NCBI GenBank assembly: GCA_009809945.1 | Contig: WTPW01000190.1 | Location: 494,536 to 558,535, forward strand | Length of the DNA stretch: 64,000 nt | Source of the DNA: Gigaspora margarita | Taxonomy: Eukaryota > Glomeromycota > Glomeromycetes > Diversisporales > Gigasporaceae | Direction: 5' to 3' | Shown: in pieces, positions 59,176 to 64,000 of the stretch | Layout: every line of letters starts with the position of its first letter | Position numbering within the stretch: the first letter of the stretch is position 1 | Notes under the pieces: model-generated | What the model saw: only the letters and a program-made list of their open reading frames with translations | The model's database searches: none | Told to the model about the DNA's origin: nothing | Translations under genes and position numbers: made by a program

Positions 59176-59510
59176 TAAAATGCGCCTATGGTGTTTACAC
59201 CATGTTACACAAAACTATTAGAATAGCCAATCAAAATTTAAGATCAGGTATAACATAAAATTTCATTTTTTTGTAAAAACATTCATACCTCAAAATTTTG
59301 CTTATGAAACCAACTTTGGGGCTCTAATAAAAAAATTTCTTGCTAAATTTTGTATATATTAATACCTCGATAAAATCCCAGGCCTCACCCTAACCCTAAA
59401 GTAATCAAAATTTATTTTTTGTTTTATAAAAATTTATTTTTTTGTTTTTTGTTACACAGATTTGCAAATCTAATTTACCTATAGTGGTAAAATACCATAA
59501 GTGCATTTTA
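59176..59510. mobile_element. Same MITE, copy 2 in tandem
   Basis: It starts TAAAATGCGCCTATGGTG, ends CATAAGTGCATTTTA and is about 95% alike to copy 1. The flanks (TTTTAC before, TAATAATTGT after) are also shared, and the spacing is 426 bp. The pair therefore arose by local tandem duplication rather than two insertions. Confidence 0.75.
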
Positions 59511-60010
59511 TAATAATTGTTAAACTTTTATATTTAATAATAATATTTAGTTTAAAATTTTTTAAAGCTTTTAAAAATTTAGAATTATATGTAATTTATA
59601 GAGTATTGCTAATTTGCCCCCCTGGTGATGTTAACTACCCTATAATTTACCTATCAGGTCGCAGGATCTTGTATAACAAAATAAAGAAAATTTTAAGTAA
59701 ACTTAGAAAAAAATCAAAAAATTATCAATATCGCAAAATTTTATTACAAAAACTAGCTTTGGGCTATTAAGTAAAAGTTTCTAGCATCTAATTTTGCATA
59801 TAAATCATCCAACTTAATATAACCTATACCCTAACCCTAATCTTTAAAGAATAATTTTTATATAAAAAACTTTTATAAAAATAAAGGGTGTTTAAAATTT
59901 ATAACATTAACTAGATGTTAAAATTAGTTAAATTCTAATTTATAATACTGAACAAATTTTAATTAATAATTATATTTAGTTTTACTTAATAAAAAAATTT
60001 TTTTATATAT
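59511..60010. other. AT-rich spacer with a short open frame
   Basis: An 89-codon frame (59501-59770) has no recognisable domain and overlaps the MITE end. CCCTAACCCTAATC lies at 59829. No gene is supported. Confidence 0.4.
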
Positions 60011-60018
60011 AGCAATTA

Positions 60019-60178
60019 GGGCGCTAACATTTATATCTAATATTCATTTGCTATAGAGGCTTACCCCTACCCCAGGTAATATATTTAGCTAAATTTGATT
60101 GGCTATAATTTTTTTATATGATTAAGGTTTTGCTTAACCCCCATACTCTAAAATATTACCTAATAAATGTCAGTGCCC
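60019..60178. mobile_element. PIF/Harbinger-like MITE, 160 bp, TSD TTA
   Basis: The ends GGGCGCTAACATTTAT and ATAAATGTCAGTGCCC are flanked on both sides by TTA (60016-60018 and 60179-60181). A GGGC start and a 3-bp TWA duplication are the PIF/Harbinger signature. CGs are partly retained. Confidence 0.85.
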
Positions 60179-60315
60179 TTATACTAACTAATTTTTTAAA
60201 AAATTACTAATTTCATACAAGTGTAACATTATACAAATTTGCGTAATCTTGATTAACTTAAAAACTACTGCATAGAATTTTGTTTATTTAAAAGCTATGA
60301 TTTAAATAATATTTA

Positions 60316-60562
60316 GGCTGTTTGAAATTACAATTTTGTTTAACGTTCTCCCCCCACCAGCTTTAAGAGCTCCCCCCTAGAATTAAACAGGCCAATCAGA
60401 ACGCTCATCTCATCCTAGGATTCCAATAAGTCACGTGCTTATAAGTCAACCAATAATAATGTGTTTATTTTTTGCAATTTTAATATGTTTGTTTAATTTG
60501 ACCCCCCACCACGCTTAAGCTTCTTAAAGGAACGTTAAACGAAATTATAAATTCAAATGGCC
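60316..60562. mobile_element. PIF/Harbinger-like MITE, 247 bp, TSD TTA
   Basis: The ends GGCTGTTTGAAATTACAATT and AATTATAAATTCAAATGGCC are inverted over about 33 bp and continue into GTTTAACGTTC. TTA lies on both sides (60313-60315 and 60563-60565). The interior is unusually C-rich, with CTCCCCCCACCAG near the left and GACCCCCCACCAC near the right, again in mirrored positions only at the TIR. Confidence 0.85.
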
Positions 60563-61199
60563 TTAGTACAACTTTTAGCTTTATATCTTGCTTATTTAAC
60601 TTAATATAAATTTTTTAAAAGTGTCCATAATAATATGGTACCCTGTAATAGCTGCTTTGTTTATAAATTTGTTAATTTTGTTCCAAATTCTGTTGATTTA
60701 TTAGATTTTTAACTAAGGATATTTTGCAATAAGAGTAGGTAGATTTTGTTCAGTATGGTTTTAGTAATTTTTAATAAGTTATTGTAAAGTTTCTTTCTAT
60801 AAAAAACATTTCTCAAGTGTAGTTTATATTGTTTAATTTGAGTTTACCAAGAATATGATATTATAATCAGATTCAATAGGATTGTTGCTAATAGTATCTG
60901 CATAGTCTAATAGTGATATAAAGATTAGTCCATTTTTGATCTATTTGGCTATGTGAGCTATTTCAAAAAAGGTGTATAAAGTTTTATATAAATAAAATAA
61001 TCTAAATATATTATAGAATTTTTTGTATTTTAGATATTTAATAAGCTGTAATTCTGGTATTAATATTTTTTTATTAGTAAGTGATCAAGTTTTGGATTAG
61101 ATATTTCATTTAAGTTACTCATTAAAATAATTTATGTTGAGTTTCAGAAATAATTATAAGAATTTTGTTGTAAAGCTCTATATAAAAATCCTTTTTTGA

Positions 61200-61920
61200 G
61201 GAAAAGGAATTGGATGGTGTGTATGGGCCGGCCAGTACGCCTATGACAAAGATCCTTGAGAAGGGGGTCTACCAACCTGGCTGCCGGAGTCGCACTAGAG
61301 GAAAAGGACATGTGTTATAGCATTATGTACCAAGGAGAGGGAGTCCATTCAGTTCTTAAAGCCAGGCCGACTGACCCTTCCAGGCCTATGGATTGGGAGC
61401 AGGCAGACAACAGGTCAGAAAAGCTAGAAGAGGAATGTGTACGTAGTGACTGGGGTTCGGTGAACTCTGCAAGGGCAGAAGTAGGTAACAGTAGCAGTTT
61501 AATAGTTAGCCCTAACTGCGAGTATATAGGTAAAGCTGTAGCGTAAGTTACTGAAGCGTAGATGATACCTGAGTGGGACAGGGGCCACTCTACCAGGCTT
61601 CTCACTGGGATAAATTAGTCCTAAGGGAGGTAGAAAAGAATCCAGATCTTGTTCCAGTGATACAAGAAGGATTGGCAGACAGCAATGATCAGAGGGTTTA
61701 AATAGGCAATGACCGGTATGCGGGTTGCAGGTATGGCAGCTAGGGTAGAACCTTAGGGTGGCTACTTAAATAGGCAACCAAAAGTTGCAGGTGTGGCTAG
61801 TTGTACTCTCGTCAATGTACTATGTCGGGTGACCTCCATGTTGGAAACCCGTGATTCTACATATCTCGAATAAAACTCTTACTCCCGAAGTGAGCACCTT
61901 ATCTTGAAAAAAAAAAAAAA
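61200..61920 (+). mobile_element. Intact poly(A)-tailed non-autonomous retroposon, about 720 bp
   Basis: A 16-bp direct repeat AAAAATCCTTTTTTGA flanks it (61184-61199 and 61921-61936). The 3' end is a run of 19 A's, overlapping the repeat. TSD plus poly(A) is the mark of LINE-driven target-primed insertion. The body is noncoding; overlapping frames on both strands (61256-61546, 61315-61605) are not conserved in the decayed copies. No convincing tRNA-type A and B boxes were found, so a Pol III origin is unproven. It is rich in CG, in contrast to its surroundings and to its three relatives. Confidence 0.9.
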
Positions 61921-62357
61921 AAAAATCCTTTTTTGATTCAATTAGAAAGTAGATTTAAATAATGTATAGTTTGGTATTTTTGAAATAACAATTAATATAT
62001 AGAAATAGCCTTTATAGATAAAGGCTTTTTCAATAAATTTTAAAAGCTCAGAATAATAAAAGTCCAATTTCTCTATGTCTTAGATCTTCACAAAGACTTC
62101 AAATATTTTGTAGTTATGAAAGTTTTTTGATAGAAGTGAATATTAAGATTTTGTTATAAATAGGTAAGTCTCAGAGAGACCAAAAATGTCAATATTGTTT
62201 TGAAGTAAATAGTTAGTTAAAAGCTCTTGCTTGGTTAGATCCAACAAGCTATTTGAGTTTAATAAGTATATTTTGAGTTGTTTAGCTATTGAATCATTTT
62301 GGATTAATAAGGTATTTGTCATTTATTTTGCATAAAAAAAGCAGAAGATTTGATTAA

Positions 62358-62522
62358 AGGTAGAGTATGCCTTGTGTTGATTCCTGTAAATCATCTGCAA
62401 ATCACATGATTTAATTGGCTAGTTTTGTTGTTATCACTTGCAAATTTTGTTTATTACTTACAAATCATATGATCTGATTGACTAATTTCACATGTAATCA
62501 TCACAGGGCATACTCTACCCTT
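62358..62522. mobile_element. Short MITE with GGTAGAGTATGCC TIR
   Basis: The left end AAGGTAGAGTATGCCTTGTG and the right end CACAGGGCATACTCTACCCTT are inverted, and the interior has repeated CAAATCA(C/T)ATGAT. The length is about 165 bp. The flanks TTA and TTA/TAT are suggestive but not decisive. Confidence 0.7.
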
Positions 62523-63857
62523 ATAATTTATATTATGCTAAGTATTGCTTAAAAAAAAGTAAAATATGGTTAGGGAGAATAGTATCCTGAATGTTAAAAT
62601 ATATATATGTTTCTAGAGTTGTTATATTAATAGAAATTTTATATAGTTGAAAAAATGAATTTTAAGGTAGGTGTTGAATAAAGGATTTAAGAGTTTGAAG
62701 AGGTAATAGTAGTAGAAGATTATATTTTTTTAAAATTTGTTATAGTATAATTTCTCAATAGAGTAGGATGAATTAGTATTTGAGAAATTGGGAGGTTCTT
62801 CTATAGAACTACTTATTGTATACCTGGCTCTCACATTATGCAAAAAACTAAAGTTTACTTTGTTTGTTGAGTCTAACTACTACTAATTAATCCCTCTATG
62901 TACAGTGGCCTACTATATAATTATAACCACATTTTGGGTGGCCATTGCTCAAAATTGGGTAAGTAAGTATAGCACAAAAGTTATATCATATGAATAGTGA
63001 ATCTCAAGGTACAACATACTAAAACTTTATACAGTTTCATTAGATTGCACAGAAGCTATACAAAAAGAAGTACAAAGTATCATTTTGGATTTGTACAAAA
63101 ATCGATTTTCTAAATTTTTGAATTTTTTGTTTTTTAAAAAAAAATTCACAAAATATTGAAATTTTGTTCAAATCATTTTAAATTTCACTCAAATATTGTC
63201 CAATATCTAGAAAATGTTTATGCAATACAAAAAAGGTACATTTGTATGATGAAGCAGGCACAATTAACAAAAAAAGTAAAAATGTTAGATAAAAGAAACC
63301 TTAACTAAAAAAAACTTTATTATCTATAGCTACCTGAGGTAGGATTTGAGTCTTTCTAGTGCAGCTGCTATTGAATATAGAAAGTTTGCTACATGAATAC
63401 TATAAGAAGTCAGGTGACTTAGAGATAAAAAAAAAAGACAAAAAAAGGGCCCAAGCATTTAAAGATTGCTCACCTTCACAGATTGTGCAAGCCTAGAATC
63501 TAACCCAAAAACCACTATCTAAAACTTTTTCAGATAATTTTTTTTACCAAAAATAGTGTAAAAACAAAATAAAAAATAAAAAATCTGAAAGTATTGTTCG
63601 TGTGTTACATAAAAAGATATGAGATTCTGTATTACTGCCATTTTTCTTATCAATATCTGAATAGTCTCATGTTTATAAAATCTGTATGTTTTGAAGCTCT
63701 AAACATATCTTGTAGTCTAGTAATACTATAATTATCTCTTTTGGAGTTGTTTTATCAGATTTTAGCATGAACCATATGGGGCACAAAAAATAGAATATTG
63801 AATTTTTGAACCATTGGTTGGGTATAGTTATGATCATATAAAATAGGCTTGTTTTTT

Positions 63858-63896
<39 letters not shown>

Positions 63897-64000
63897 TTAT
63901 ACACTGTAAGTCTTTATTAATTAAGATTCTTAGAACTTAGTACAATTGAATATTACAGTCTATGAGTTGTGCTATACTAATTACTTAATGACACCCACCC
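62523..64000. other. CpG-poor AT-rich tail of the window
   Basis: No gene is supported. A T-run of about 30 bases lies near 63860-63889. Confidence 0.5.

Larger units (their letters stand above)
58380..60655. mobile_element. Disrupted second copy of the 39.5-kb foldback element
   Basis: The left arm (58380-58740) matches the left arm of 39550-40920 (TTATTAAGTATAGTAA, CAAATTACACATATTC). The right end (60570-60655) matches its right arm (AACTTAATATAAATTTTTTAAAAGTGT). Between them lie four MITEs (58750, 59176, 60019, 60316), which explains its length. Confidence 0.65.

Noticed and set aside
61256-61605. 96-codon frames on both strands
   Set aside because: They lie inside the poly(A) retroposon, overlap each other antisense and are not preserved in the decayed copies.
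63340-63480. Reverse-strand tRNA-like B box (GACTCAAATCC)
   Set aside because: No matching A box or foldable arms were found; a single motif is not sufficient.

Overview
The window is a very AT-rich, transposon-packed stretch of eukaryotic DNA. Spliceosomal introns of about 50-80 bp, a pogo/CENP-B-like transposase, expanded secreted serine proteases and large numbers of MITEs fit a filamentous fungus; the best guess from memory of family content is an arbuscular mycorrhizal fungus such as Rhizophagus. No search was possible, so the taxon is an inference.

Real protein-coding content is small. Two intronless minus-strand genes (4707-5972 and 10529-11797) encode paralogous secreted, glycosylated, streptogrisin-like S1 serine proteases. 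They lie in a tandem segmental duplication (about 3.1-8.2 kb and 8.5-14.2 kb), and a third, gene-less fragment of the same unit lies at 15.7-16.5 kb. One conserved housekeeping gene (46835-49059, minus strand, ten inferred exons) encodes a CMTR1-type mRNA cap 2'-O-methyltransferase with an intact K-D-K-E tetrad. Two transposase genes are broken: a Tc1/mariner copy (17847-19382) and a pogo-type copy (23185-24560).

The rest is a layered record of mobile elements, many delimited to the base by terminal inverted repeats (TIRs) and target-site duplications (TSDs). They include a GGGG(A/T)CGTCTAAAGC MITE family with 8-bp TSDs (17888, 39922, 40235, 49233, plus an older relative in the protease duplication); an AGGACCC family with 8-bp TSDs (30641, 32381, 34028, 35070, 50796, 52483); hAT-like CAGTGTTTAAA and (C/T)AGTGTTG families (8847, 28910, 54080; 22220, 25365, 32113); PIF/Harbinger-like MITEs with TTA TSDs (60019, 60316); TA-flanked mariner-like MITEs (7248, 14509); and several orphans. 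A roughly 720-bp poly(A)-tailed retroposon is complete at 61200-61920 with a 16-bp TSD and has decayed copies at 19.8, 29.2 and 31.8-33.2 kb. Larger foldback structures occur at 20.0-21.7, 39.5-40.9, 42.3-44.1 and 58.4-60.7 kb.

The strongest larger-scale signal is a CpG mosaic. Most old sequence has almost no CG, and related copies differ mainly by CG to TG/CA changes, whereas the genes, the protease duplication and the youngest insertions keep their CGs, often with edges exactly at element boundaries. This suggests DNA methylation and deamination acting on repeats, with CpG content behaving as an insertion clock. The most unusual single structure is the 1.7-kb palindrome of palindromes at 20005-21710.
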